Shown: positions 25,985 through 39,294, counted from the stretch's first letter. The stretch is DNA of 64,000 nucleotides from Engraulis encrasicolus (GCF_034702125.1 NC_085865.1:51673867-51737866), one strand, 5' to 3'. Notes: generated by a model from the sequence alone, not told the origin. Program-made: numbers and translations.

Positions 25985-26953
25985 TTCATACAATACAATA
26001 TACAATACAATATACAATATCTTTTATTTGTCATTGTGACAAGCACAACGAAATTGTGCATTCCTTGTTGAAGCAAAAATAAATAAAAAATAAGAATAAA
26101 AATAAAATTAAAAAATGGAATAAAAAGAATGGTATGTATATAAAAACTATGCTTTTGATGCAAAATTCAGTTCTGTGATGGCCGCTGCATAGAAACTGTT
26201 TTTCAGTCTGTTTGTCCTTGTCTTAATGGACCTGAATCTCCTGCCCGATGGCAGCAATTCAAAAAGACTGTGACCTGGGTGGGATGTGTCTCTCAGAATG
26301 CACTTGGCCTTTTTTAGGCAGCGGGTGCTGTGTAGGCCCTCCAAAGATGGAAGAGGGCAGCCAATAATGTTCTCTGCAGCCTTTATGACCCCCTGGAGCT
26401 CTTTCCTCTGTGCCACAGTGCAGCCTGGGAACCACACACAAAGACAATATGTCAATATGCTCTCCACTGAGCAGCGGTAGAAGGACACAAGCAGCTTCTG
26501 ACAGATGTTGTTTTTCCTAAGTATTCTTAGGAAATAAAGTCTTTGCTGTGCCTTCTTCACAAGCCCAGTGGTGTTGACACCCCAGGTCAGGTCCTCGCTG
26601 ATGTGAACTCCCAGGAAACGGAAGTCTGACACCCTCTCTACACACACCCCCTCAATCATAAGTGGCTGGATGGCAGTCCTCTTCCTCCTGAAATCCACCA
26701 CCAGCTCCTTGGTCTTGGCTGTGTTCAGGAGCAAGTTGTTCTCTCTGCACCACCCCACCAAGCGCTCTACTTCATCTCTGTAGGCAGACTCATCCCCATT
26801 TGAAATAAGTCCAACTACTGTGGTGTCATCAGCAAATTTCACTATGGTGTTATTAGTGTAGACTGGGGAGCAGTCGTGGGTGTACAGTGTGTACAGCAGA
26901 GGACTTAACACACATCCCTGCGGCGAGCCAGTGCTGAGGTTGAGGTCCATGGA
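25985..26953 (-). mobile_element. 5'-truncated L2/CR1-like LINE
   Basis: On the minus strand the element begins abruptly inside the reverse transcriptase. It continues through the end of the coding region and a short 3' untranslated region with TTTCGTTGTGCTTGTCACAA and AATGACAAATAAA, then ends in short tandem TTGTATATTGTATTG units. The 3' motif and the short tandem tail are typical of L2/CR1-type LINEs, which tail with microsatellite-like units rather than plain poly(A). 5' truncation is the usual result of incomplete target-primed reverse transcription. The insertion lies within a hAT-like element. Confidence 0.8.
26147..26953 (-). CDS. LINE reverse transcriptase, C-terminal fragment (267 aa)
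   Basis: This is an uninterrupted open frame on the minus strand. Near its N-terminus it shows LSTGSPQGCVLSPLLYTLYT (RT block with the SPQG motif), then KFADDTTVVGLI containing the catalytic FADD box at about residues 39-42. WCRENNLLLNTAKTKELVVD, FRFLGVHISEDLTW and KKAQQRLYFLRILRK follow in the order expected for the thumb of a non-LTR reverse transcriptase. The upstream RT fingers and the endonuclease are absent, so the first Met is internal and the protein cannot be functional alone. The lack of stops over 800 bp suggests a fairly recent insertion. The stop is followed by the LINE 3' untranslated region. The clade is CR1/L2/Rex1-like and not resolved further. Confidence 0.85.
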   Translation of the reverse strand, partial: SMDLNLSTGSPQGCVLSPLLYTLYTHDCSPVYTNNTIVKFADDTTVVGLISNGDESAYRDEVERLVGWCRENNLLLNTAKTKELVVDFRRKRTAIQPLMIEGVCVERVSDFRFLGVHISEDLTWGVNTTGLVKKAQQRLYFLRILRKNNICQKLLVSFYRCSVESILTYCLCVWFPGCTVAQRKELQGVIKAAENIIGCPLPSLEGLHSTRCLKKAKCILRDTSHPGHSLFELLPSGRRFRSIKTRTNRLKNSFYAAAITELNFASKA

Positions 26954-27064
26954 GGTGTTATGACCTATGTTATAATACCATGTTCATGTTCATGTCTTAA
27001 TATGCTATACTTCATTTTGGGGTACTGTATGTGGGCCAACTGTAAAACACATTTGAAATTATCT

Positions 27065-27825
27065 CGTTGAACCAAGATCAATCAGTAACCATCAGGTCAC
27101 TGCTGCCCCATGTGACAATTTTGGTTAGAGTATCATCATCAGCAGCAGCAGCAGAGACCGAAGCAACCCTGCGTTTTAGTGCCCTGTAATTAGGGGAACT
27201 TGTTACATGTTATTCATTAGAAGTGAATTAGTTCAAGTGAGAGGTGCAGTGTATTGAGGGTTTCCTCCACTGCTGTTGTTGCCTGGAGCTGTTACACAAA
27301 TGAGCAGGGAAATGAATTTGACACACAAAGGAAAAACGCTTGGCACTTTACAATGCAATGCAAACTTTTACTTCTGCTGAAGAATTGCTCATTGCCATTG
27401 CTTTCGTATAATGCTTGCGACATACAATGTTGGACGACAACATGTTTTTTTGGCTTTTCATTTTTTTTTGAGTCTGTACTACATATTAGAAAAAAAGTTG
27501 TGGGAATGTATACTTAAATGTATGTTTCAACCTCTTCTCAATACTTATGCTGTTTGTAGGCCTACGATCGGTTTGTTTGGTCATCACTATGCTGTCATGG
27601 CAACTGTTTTCAGTTTACATAACCAGGGACATGGTTGAAACATCAACTGAACTGAGATGTAGATATCTCTCTGTTTACCCTGAGGTTTTGTCAGCCCATT
27701 GACATGACCCCTGAATGTTCTGTTTTTGTGATGATACTGCGATAGTGGGTTTCTTAACGGGGGATGAAACAGACAAGAGGCAGACCAGTTATGTACTTGG
27801 TGTAATGAAAACTCTTTAATGTTAA
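27065..27825. other. Unique DNA
   Basis: No gene or repeat family is recognised. A small AGC triplet run is near 27140-27155. Confidence 0.4.
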
Positions 27826-28345
27826 ATGGTCAAAGGAAATGCCACCATTTGAACCAGTTTATGTAAATGGATTTGAAACAGTAGAAGAGTACAAATTTCT
27901 GAATACAATTATAGGCATGAGCTTGCATGGAAAGCAAATACTTTTGCAACATGCTCAAAAGCTCAACAAAGACCTTGTTTTTAAGGAAAGGTTACGGTTA
28001 TTGTAAGATTGTTTTATCTAACTTTCAGACAGAATTTGGTGACCTTTGCCATTCAGTGTTGGGAGGTGGTCTTACTGTTAAAGACAAACACATGCTTGAC
28101 AAAACCACACATTGGGTTTTAACATATCTGTAACAGATCAGGAAATCAGGAACATTTCTGATGAGTAGCCTTTACTTGGCCTCAAAAGTATTAGATGATC
28201 CATCCCACCCCGTATTCTTTGAATTATTGAAGTATTGTTATAATTTTCTGTATGTCCAAATGTTTATTGAATGGCTCCCAAAATGCAAGACAAATTCCCT
28301 TCGGGCAATATTAATTAATTAATTAAATGTATTCATTCATTTATT
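27826..28345 (+). pseudogene. Heavily decayed LINE 3' fragment
   Basis: The plus-strand translation from about 27835 gives EPVYVNGFETVEEYKFLNTI followed by LLQHAQKLNKDLVFKERLRL and then several stops. This resembles the post-catalytic RT segment (P..ING..VE..KFLG..I, then KKAQQRL.FLR.LR) of L2/CR1-type LINEs. Downstream, TTAATTAATTAATTAA and ATTCATTCATTTATTCGTTC (about 28308-28365) look like the short tandem tail of such an element. Frameshifts and stops make it non-functional. Confidence 0.4.
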
Positions 28346-29025
28346 CGTTCAATTATCCATTCAGTTATTTGCATTGTCTAGTAGGCTAGCCTGCTAGCTG
28401 GACTGAGATGCACCTCACATTATTGAGTTCCCCACCTGGTGCCATCCAAAGCCCTCTGAGTAGCTCAGTGCGTTAAGCAAGAGTGGATCTGACAGGGAAT
28501 CGCTATCACTTTAGGGATACCTATCAGCTTATGTCGCAGGTGCACAAAAAAAATATTTTTAAAAAAATGAAAAAAGACACATGCGAGGGGGGCTGGCAGA
28601 TGGCTGGGAGGGCGCCATTTGGCTCTCCAGCAGAAAAGTTCTGTAATTGATTATCTGACATCTACACTTCATGGCAACAATTAGAAAAGAAAGAAAGACT
28701 GAAAGAGAAAAACAGACATATACAAACTGATTCAAGATAAATGCCCTACTCCAAAAATTGAAAAAACATAAAATAAAAGAGAACAATGGAAAGCAAGACG
28801 GTATGGTTGCTTAACGGAAATAATGGGTCAGCTAAAGATGCTGGCTGCTGCTGCTGATGATGATGATGCTGGCTGCCACATTATCTGTATCTGTCTTCAT
28901 GGGGCATTACTTCAGACACTTGTCTGTCTCTCTCTCATTGGTGACCAACGGCCAACTAATGATGCAAAATGTCATTATAATGGAAGGAAAAACATTCATT
29001 AAAACATTCTAATGTAGCTGCACAA
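28346..29025. other. Unique DNA with an isolated A-box-like motif
   Basis: TAGCTCAGTGCGTTAAGC near 28460 looks like the first promoter box of a tRNA or tRNA-derived SINE. No second box follows at the right distance, so I do not call a SINE. CTG/GAT triplet runs lie at 28845-28870. No gene seen. Confidence 0.3.
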
Positions 29026-29029
29026 TGTT

Positions 29030-29390
29030 TTGCACTCCCATACTCCCGTGTGCATTGCCTGTAATGATGTTTGAGGAAAAAAAAACTTTAGGTACTGTTG
29101 GCAGATGAATAGCTTTGCTATTCCGATGACTTGATTGTTCTCAAATCAGGTAAATAAGAGGGTGGGAAGTTGAGCAAGGTTACATTCTTCTCTGATTAGG
29201 GCCTACTTATTTTTTGTGTAGCTGTGCAGTGTTTTCGTCAAAGCCGTACAGTATTCCCCTGTGCATTGCCTGTAATGATGTTTGAGAAAAACATCAGGGA
29301 AACTGGGCAGGCTAATGAATAGCATGCTTTTCTGATGACTTAATTGCTTTCAAATCAGGTAAAATGGAGGGTGGGAGCAGGCTTACCATA
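29030..29390. repeat. Local tandem duplication, about 211-bp period
   Basis: The order GTGCATTGCCTGTAATGATG, TTTGAG, AATAGC, GATGACTT.ATTG and TCAAATCAGGTAAA occurs from 29050 and again from 29261. It ends in GAGGGTGGGA in both copies. The intervening bases are more diverged. The repeated unit is complex rather than low complexity. Confidence 0.75.
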
Positions 29391-30009
29391 ATGCAACATA
29401 AATAATGCCTGACAGATGGTGTTGAGTGAACATGTGATAAATTGATGTAGTCTTTAATGGCATTTATATAAACAAAGTTTTGTGCGAAGTTCCTTAATAG
29501 CAGTAGAGTATCCTGAGGTGTTTGATGATAGAAGCTATAGCTTCATTGGCTAATGTAAACATCAGTGTCAGCATTTATTCAATATAAGGAAACAGACAGG
29601 TTGGCCAGCTCCCACAGTGATTCATGTGACTCCAACTAAAGTTCTGTGTCCACTGTCCACTACCTTAAACACATTGAATACCAGCGGTTTTTACGTAATG
29701 TTGGTGTTAAATACCAGCATCCTAAACCATTTATTTTCATGTCCCCATGAGGATATGCGTAGCCTTTTTCTGAGTATACAATATATTTATTTATGTATTT
29801 ATGTTCTGATATTATATATTGTTTTAAATGAAGTAATATTCATTACATATACAGTAAAATTATAACATCGAAGTCATCATCCTGCCATTTATTTAGTATG
29901 TACTGCCTCATACTCATGAAGGCTATCCATGCATCTCAATTAGACTTGTGAATGAGAATGAACTGTAAAGCTGGAAAAGCAAGTTTGCATTAAAAATAAC
30001 ATATTAATT
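29391..30009. other. Unique AT-rich DNA
   Basis: No gene or repeat family is recognised. Confidence 0.4.
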
Positions 30010-30140
30010 GCCAACGTTTATAGGGGCGTAACCGATCAGTGTCAGCTTGGCTGAGGACATAATGCCTTTGGCACAGCTGGGCTGGCATGACATCCTGGTC
30101 CCCCAGAGTGACCTGGGTTCAAGCCCAGAAAGCAGCAGGC
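30010..30140 (+). mobile_element. Possible tRNA-derived SINE fragment
   Basis: A good B-box, GGTTCAAGCCC, lies at about 30117-30127. An A-box-like TTGGCTGAGG is upstream at about 30046, but the distance is longer than in a tRNA. No tail or target duplication was found. It may be a decayed SINE or a chance match. Confidence 0.3.
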
Positions 30141-30930
30141 TCCTGTTATGTGTCAATAAGAACATCCCTGTTTGAATCTCATATTTCACTCAATGGCTGA
30201 GGTATCACCTGGTCAGACATTGTCAAGAAGCAAGCACTTTACATAATTATACTTATCTTGCAACTACAAAAGGTGCAAACCAACCCATTATCCAAAGTTC
30301 TAGGTCTGAATAGATACTGACCAAGGCAGTATACAGTAGAGTTCCCATTATAAACTCTCTGATGACTTCACAGGGTCATTGTGCTTTCGTGCTGTCTTTT
30401 GGATTATTACATTAGCAGACAGTGATTCAGAGGTTCTTATGCTATGAATCACCGGACCCAGAAGAGAACAGTTTAGCCTTTGGCTACTTAGCAAGGCTCG
30501 TAGCAGGATGCAGCTCCACTTCAGTCTATCAAACGTCTCTTTTGGCGAGCAGAATCTAGCACACAGTAGAGGATCCCATGGTGATGATGAATGGGTTTGG
30601 CCTAGATTGGTGGAGGGACGCAATCAAATATAGATATCTACTGTCAACACATATGTTCATCACAACCCTTTCATCAAAAGTGACACCTGGTAACACCCAA
30701 ATATATAAAACACGCTTCTGGCAGCTAAGGACATTTTCTTAAAGGGTACAGAACTTATTACTTTTAAATTGTGTATAAAATTAGCTCTAATCCATAAATA
30801 TGTGTTAGCAGCACTTAGCCTACTGTGTAGCAATGATCTGACTTTGTCTTTATTTTTTACATTATGTACATTTTGTTATGCATGGTTAATAATGTTTCTG
30901 GAAAATAAACTTTATTTCTTTCTTCCTTAC
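30141..30930. other. Unique DNA
   Basis: A 91-residue minus-strand open frame (30348-30623) has no recognisable motif. No exon boundaries were found. Nothing else is seen. Confidence 0.35.
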
Positions 30931-30943
30931 TCTTCCTTCCTTC

Positions 30944-30978
<35 letters not shown>

Positions 30979-31000
30979 TTTTTCTTTCTTTCTTTCTTTT
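30931..31000. repeat. (CTTC)n/(CTTT)n tetranucleotide repeat
   Basis: CTTC units pass into about 14 CTTT units with one TTT interruption. Confidence 0.95.
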
Positions 31001-32080
31001 CATTCCTGCCTGGCCAAACCCCTGCTAATGCCCTTGACATTTCTGCCTGAAAGGTAAGTCAATTCTCTATTCACTATTGTCTTCTGTTGTGACAAGTTCT
31101 CGTTGACATAGACGTGGAGAAACAAATTCATGAGTTAAATACATTGGCCTCTTCGACCCAGATGAAGACATACTGTACAGTATGCAACCATATGTATCCA
31201 AAGATGCACTCTGGGCTGAAGGCGTTGCATTCCGATTAGGAATTAATTGTGTCAAAAGGAGGTCTGATGCTACTAAAATGCTGTACTCTCATGTACTCCC
31301 ATGCTGTGGTGACCGGTTTTTATGGATGTATACAGACAAATGCATTCATACCTGTATACTGCTGTACAAAGGCAAAGTGCAGTAACTACACTTTAGGTAA
31401 AAATTGAGTATATACTCAAAATTGTCGTCATAACACCTCCTTTATCTTGGGACAAAGGCTTATGGTCAAAATGGGTTCAGTTTTACAGATATTGCAATGT
31501 AAGACGTACAGTAACCATAATATCCAACCTAATACCAAGCCTTTAAGGGCATTTTTTTAAGTTGTATACAAACAATGTGTGCTGCGATTCACCTGGGTAG
31601 GCCAGCGGTGTTAAAAGTGAGTCCAAGTACAACTGGGTTTGGAGAGAGAGAGAGAGGGGAAATATATGCTGGGAAATATATGCAATGTCATCTCATAATC
31701 ATGGAGTTCCTCATGCGATTTCATCTGGGTCAGTCAGAAATGCATGCACCTTGCGCACCGGGAAGTGTGTTTTTTCAAAGAAGAAAACTGGTTCATCATA
31801 TGCATGGCTTAAACTGACTTTAATGTTTGCCAACGTGCTATAGTTTTCCTCTCATAATAGCACCTGGCGACTGTGACCACAGTTAGATGACCTCGCGCGC
31901 GTAAACCCATTAAAATATAGCCTAGCCTTCTGTGGCTATTCAGAGCAATATGAACCAATCAGGTCGGCGTTGCTATTAAGCAAAATACATCCCTGATATC
32001 TACTTAACTAAAATAAGATGCATTTGTCTAATATTTGGAGACATCGCCTTGCTCTTTCTGCGGGGAATTAAGCGCCTCTC
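31001..32080. other. Unique DNA, no gene recognised
   Basis: Mixed sequence with a short GA run near 31642. No coding or repeat structure can be supported. Confidence 0.35.
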
Positions 32081-32109
32081 TCCCTCGCTCTCTCTCTCTC
32101 CCTCTCTCG

Positions 32110-32162
<53 letters not shown>

Positions 32163-32182
32163 GCACACACACACACACACAC
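32081..32182. repeat. (CT)n and (CA)n compound microsatellite
   Basis: A CT-rich shoulder (32078-32108) leads to a CA run with a GCACGCAC interruption near 32159. Confidence 0.95.
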
Positions 32183-32481
32183 TGTTTGGAGAGGACGCAT
32201 TTAAACTGTAACAGTTTAGGCAGTAGGGGAGAGCAGGGACTCATGAAACACTGCGATTTACTCGAAAACTTTAACATCGCCTATCCGAAAGTATGAAAAG
32301 TCAAAGTTGTCAGGTTTACAGGCAAAAGGGATTTAAGGGATTGTATACTCATAATTTAGAATTGCATACAGCATACCAAAATGGGTCATCTGTATCATGG
32401 GAAACACTACTGGCATGTGGGCATGATCACAACAACAATAAAAACACTAACTCTAAAAACACCTCAGAGATTGGAAACATC

Positions 32482-34867
32482 TAGCCTCGCGAGCCATCCT
32501 ACGTACTTCTGCCAAAGGATTGGCTCCACTACTGTAGTCTGGCCGTGCTTCTCTGTGGAGTGCTTGCAGCAGTAGAATTTTGATTGCAACGCCCCCCCAG
32601 AAAACAGCCAATAATCGAATACGCCCCCCACGTGGGGACGAAAGGGGGAGAACGCTCGTGACAATGATGTACACATCTGCGCTAGAGCTTAGATCGGGCC
32701 TAAAGAATGAAACCCGACCCTACCGAGCCCGCGCTCATTCCAGCCCGGCCCGGACCGGCCCATCACATTAACTGTAAATTATGAGCCCGAGACCGATTGA
32801 AGCCCGACCATTACTTAATATTGTGGACGTTATAGCTGACGCTGTCGACTAGTTTTAAGCTGTTTGAAGTGAACCAAACACATTAAGTTAACATTTATCT
32901 TGATAAACAATGCAATAAGGACGACAAGTGTTGCATATGTGTGTTGAAAAGCATCCAAATTAATCAAAAACGGCCGACAATATGCAGAGCATTAATGTTG
33001 AGTCCTATCGTCTTCAGGCTTCAACTGATCACTACCTTGTTTACTTTTCTCATGTCGTATAGCCTACTCTTGCCTTGAACATTTTGATGATGACCATTAC
33101 TGGATTGTAAAGGCAGATTGCAAAATATAGCCTAGATTTTGCGTCGCCTTGTCAGCTGATGGCAAATTTATTTAAACCGCAGAATTGTCAAGGTGACGCA
33201 TGGGGAGGCGGAGCATCTACAGAAATATCCGACTTAATTCTTTAAAAAAAAAATCATATCCCAACAAGTTACCGTCCAGATGCCTAGTGAGACTCAGTTT
33301 TTACTCCCCAAAGACAATGTTTTATGCGCCCTGGTGTCCGTCAGTGCCACAGCCATTTTGGCCAGTGATGAAAAANGTTACAAAGCCATGCATGCACTGT
33401 CACTGGGACTTCTCGTGAGCATATCGTCCGCTGAAATGTTTAATTTGACCGTCTACTAGGCCTACGGTAGCCTACTTGGAGATCCACTGCCATTTTTCAG
33501 CAGAGGTAAAAGTGAAAGTGATTCGACGCTGCGATGCTGCGCATGCCATCGCATTGAGTCCCAAACAGTACGGCTTGACTAAGCAATTCATGAAACGGTT
33601 TTGCAAATGCAATGCCCTTCGTTGTGTTCACTGATATAGTAAAATACAAAAAAACAAAACAATAAACAGAAGTGTTCGACAGCAGCAGCAGCCAGCGTGA
33701 GTCAAGTGATAGGGAAGCATAACGTTATTGGAGACAACGGCACTGTAGTCTACCTGTTACCTGCTTGGCAGTTGAGGGAAAACTGCGCATGATATGCTGC
33801 CTTTTGCAATTTCGTAGTCTGACTTGTGCAACGTTATAGGCTAGCCTACACATAAAGAATCGTGTTTACATCAAAAACAATAGGCCGACAATAAGCGGGA
33901 CATTACATGTTGACTAGTCAGTTTAATGTCGTCTTCATGTCGTAAACTGATCTCAAACTTCTTTACTTTTCTCATGTCGTATACATCTGTCCTTGGTCAT
34001 TTTTATGATGACCACTAGCCTATACTGGATTGTAAAGGCATAGCAAAATATAGATTTTGCGTCGCTAGTCAGTTGATGGTTAACTTATTTGAACCGGAGA
34101 ATTGTCAGTGGTATTTTAAGTCAGACGCAAGTGGAGGAGGAGCATCGACAGTTCTGACACGGGAGACACGCGAGTGCCTGGAGGCTTTCAAGACCACAGC
34201 GAAATCTTCGACTACATTCTTTTAAAAATCATGGCCAAATACATATGAGACTCAGTTTGTTACTCGCCAAAGTCAATGTATAGGCACCCTGGCGCCCGTC
34301 ATTGTCAGGCCTTGACACACACACACGAGTGCGCGCCAGTCAATTCAGCACACTATTACGCTTGCTAGTGGAGGAAAACTGTGAATGCTGCCTTTTGCAA
34401 TTTCGTAGTCTGACTTGTGCAACTTTGTAGGCTTCACATAAAAAATAGTGCTTAGAATATTTTGTCTAATTATTATCCAACATAATGTTGCCCGTACCAA
34501 TAAGGCCCTAAAAAAAAAAAAAAAAAAAGAAGAAGAAGAAGAAGAATGAGCACTCCTGGGGCCCGGTCCGATCCGACCCGAGGATAGTGATGGAAAATAC
34601 CGGACCGACCCGGCCCACGGGTCGGGTCGGGTCGCTTCGGGCTCGGGCTCGGGCAAAGAATCTATACTCTGTTGTGCGCCAGAGCCATTGGTCTGCGCTA
34701 TGTTGTTGTTGAGTAACTACCAGCGATTGGGTGAGAGGTGTCCAATAATTTCAAACTATAACTGAGTGCAAACTTCCTGCTTTCTACAATCGCTTCAGAG
34801 CAAACAAATGCCAGACCATAAATACGAAATGAAATGGTAGTATTATGGGATGGTCAGGACCAGGCTA
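32482..34867. mobile_element. TAGCCT-type transposon with perfect 9-bp duplication (outer element)
   Basis: The element begins TAGCCTCGCGAGCCATCC and ends GGATGGTCAGGACCAGGCTA. The ends are imperfect inverted complements (TAGCCT and CCATCC shared). GGAAACATC stands immediately outside both ends (32473-32481 and 34868-34876), a perfect 9-bp direct repeat. Without the nested 2-kb element it would be about 400 bp, a non-autonomous size, and no transposase is visible. A second element with TAGCCT...AGGCTA ends and a perfect 9-bp duplication lies at 45475-45726. Nine-base duplications occur in MULE/MuDR and sometimes Merlin transposons; I cannot assign the superfamily. Confidence 0.75.
32684..34670. 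mobile_element. Nested GC-ended element with internal duplication
   Basis: The left end AGAGCTTAGATCGGGCC is followed by GAAACCCGACCC. The right end, read in reverse, gives AGAGTATAGATTCTTTGCCC followed by GAGCCCGA and CGACCCGACCCG. The flanks TCTGCGCT (left) and TGTGCGCC (right, offset by two bases) are only partly alike, so the target duplication is uncertain. The interior contains a large direct duplication: 32990-33350 parallels 33908-34310 (both contain TTTACTTTTCTCATGTCGTA, GGATTGTAAAGGCA, GATTTTGCGTCGC and TGAGACTCAGTTT). The 33780 and 34375 regions share TGCCTTTTGCAATTTCGTAG. It ends in an A-run plus GAA triplets (34510-34545) before the GC-rich right terminus. An undetermined base is at 33376. 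No transposase is seen. Confidence 0.6.
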
Positions 34868-34876
34868 GGAAACATC

Positions 34877-37522
<2,646 letters not shown>

Positions 37523-37754
37523 CTCTATTTCCCTTCACTTTTTATTCATTTGGGGCGCGGCTGTGTCTTCCTGACAGTGTTCAGTGTCAAATCAAAGTGC
37601 AGATGAACAATATGACTTCTGCCCCCCTTACTGGATAGAGAAGTGTGACTTGCATGACAATGAGAGTGACTGTACCTTCCAATTTAACTTTTGTCAGCTG
37701 TTGAATAACATTACATTAAATTGTATCTAGAGGTGAACAAAGGAAAAGACACAT

Positions 37755-38010
37755 GAAAGTGAAGTGAAATCCCAACTGGGAAACTCCATTCCCATTGTCA
37801 TTGTGGCACAGCACTCTACAGCACCCGTGCAAGGGGGCAGCCCCCAATGGCGTCGGAAAGGGAGCAATGCGGCGGGACGGTACCATGCTCAGGGTCGTCG
37901 AATAAAAAGAACAAAAAATAACTTAAAGAAGAAAAAAATCCAAAGGAGTGTGCGAACCTTAAAAAAAAAAAAAAAAAAAATCATGCACAGGGTACCTCAA
38001 CAACTACAAC
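37755..38010. repeat. Probable dispersed repeat (GTGAAGTGAAATCCCAACTG type)
   Basis: The stretch contains GTGAAGTGAAATCCCAACTG, GGGAAACTCCATTCCCATTG, ATGGCGTCGGAAAGGGAGCA and GCGGCGGGACGGTACCATGC, followed by CTCAGGGT. I have the impression this consensus recurs across fish genomes, but no second copy is in this window. It is broken by an A-rich insertion (37905-37980) before CACAGGGTACCTCAA resumes. Confidence 0.4.
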
Positions 38011-38084
38011 TACAACTAGTGACGCCCTACCTGTATATGGGACTTCAAATGTGTCTCACATCCTGTGACCCAAAAATTTAATGT

Positions 38085-38217
38085 TCAAGTCTTGTTACGC
38101 TATACATTAATGGTGTATGTGGGCCAACTGTAATACACATTTGAAATGATCTCATGGGCAGAATAAAATGGCTCCGCAGGTCAAATTTGCCCCCCGGGCC
38201 TGAGTTTGACATCCCTG
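38085..38217. mobile_element. Right end of a hAT-like element
   Basis: It ends GCCTGAGTTTGACATCCCTG, a hAT-type terminus complementary to the left end at 25539. It shares GTATGTGGGCCAACTGTAA and CACATTTGAAAT with 27027-27064. The left half is absent or unrecognised. Confidence 0.5.
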
Positions 38218-38830
38218 CCCCCCTCTTACCCATGACTGCTCATCATCATCTCACGAAGACAGAGCACTGGTTCAGGGGCGAGTTTAGGGTGTGCTTTGGC
38301 ACCACTGTGAATTAGCTGGGCACCCCCTATGTAGCACAGCACCCCTTTAAAATATTGCATTGTATGAAAATCTTCTGAAATTAATGTCAGAGTTATTTTG
38401 CTATTTGCAGCCAATGTGTTAAAACAATCATAGCTTACCCTAACTCACCATCAGCTGATAACGTCATATTCACCTGTTCATTTTTTTTATGTCAGTATCC
38501 TTATACCTAGGAGTAAAATGATCCCAAATAGTTCCAGATTGAGATTTATCATGATGAAAAACCTTTAACAACTTCAGAATTAGCCTATGTTATGACCATT
38601 GACATTTTTTTTATTTCTCAATTAAGTCTGTGCCTCAACTGCCTCACACACCCAACATCCTTCTCTCAGTACAGTTGCCGCCCCAGCAACCAACGCACTC
38701 CCAGCATAGCTGCTTGAAAGGGGATAAAGCCAGCAGCCAACAAATGCAAAAACAGCTCTTCATTCAGCCCTTTATTCAGCCTCTTCCTCAACTGCCGCAC
38801 ACACTTGACATTTACTCATCAATTGCTATG
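38218..38830. other. Unique DNA
   Basis: A weak internal similarity of CCTCAACTGCC.CACACAC..(A/G)ACAT occurs at about 38633 and 38789 (156-bp spacing), suggesting a decayed duplication. No gene seen. Confidence 0.35.
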
Positions 38831-38898
38831 TGTGATGGATTGACCATCACTAGGGTTGTGGGTGTGTTCTGACTGTCACGCCAACGAGCCTGGCTCTT

Positions 38899-38953
38899 TG
38901 GTGTAGCGGTCAGAGCCCCAGTTTACTACCCCAAAAGGTCTGGGTTCATGTCC
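38899..38953 (+). promoter_or_regulatory. tRNA-like pol III A and B boxes inside the LTR
   Basis: An A-box TGGTGTAGCGG (38899-38909) fits the TRGYNNANNNG consensus fully. A B-box-like GGTTCATGTCC (38943-38953) differs from GGTTCRANTCC mainly at the position after R. The starts are 44 bases apart, exactly as between tRNA positions 8 and 52. Flanking CTGGG and CCCGG around TTCATGT can pair as a T-arm. No full cloverleaf forms. The truncated second LTR retains the A-box. A chance match or an old tRNA/SINE capture are the alternatives. Confidence 0.5.
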
Positions 38954-38986
38954 CGGCTGGGCAACTCTACTCCCCTTTGCTACAAA

Positions 38987-39004
38987 TGGTGTCAGAAGTG
39001 GGAT
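38987..39004 (+). other. Primer-binding site, complementary to tRNA-Leu 3' end
   Basis: TGGTGTCAGAAGTGGGAT begins with TGG (complement of the CCA tail). Its full complement, ATCCCACTTCTGACACCA, equals the 3' end of vertebrate tRNA-Leu(CAA) as I recall it, 18 of 18 bases. Position two bases after the LTR is as expected. Confidence 0.75.
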
Positions 39005-39294
39005 GGCTACCATGAGGCCATCGGAAGCGTACCCAATGTGTGTGAGCCGTGATTCCATGTGAGGGACCCCCAGGATTAGTGATCCCAGTGCGAGAGACCC
39101 CAGAGATAGATGAAGCATTGATGATGGGAGAAGCATGATGGGCAGTTGCGTGAGGGACACCATGAGTGTGTGCAGCACACGGGTACGCTTCCCGAAGGGG
39201 AAGGCAGTGTGATGGAGTGACCATCACGAGGGTTGTGGGTGTGTTCTGACTGCCACACCAGCGAGCCTGACTCTTTGGTGTAGCGGTCACAGCC

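Larger units (their letters stand above)
38831..39294 (+). mobile_element. Miniature LTR retrotransposon (TRIM-like), 3' LTR truncated
   Basis: A first direct repeat (putative 5' LTR) runs from TGTGATGGATTGACC at 38831 to GCTACA at 38984, 154 bp with TG...CA ends. Two bases later lies an 18-nt primer-binding site (38987-39004). After about 190 bp of non-coding interior, a purine tract GAAGGGGAAGGCAG (39194-39207) directly precedes the second repeat, which begins TGTGATGGAGTGACC at 39208. It matches the first at about 80 of 87 positions and stops at about 39294. LTR, PBS, interior, PPT, LTR in the correct order within 464 bp fits a TRIM, which borrows proteins from autonomous LTR elements. The interior has GTGAGGGAC.CC-type repetition and no ORF. 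The flank TATG before the 5' LTR cannot be checked at the truncated end. Confidence 0.75.

Noticed and set aside
28455..28500. Possible tRNA/SINE head (TAGCTCAGTGCGTTAAGC)
   Set aside because: No B-box at the required distance.
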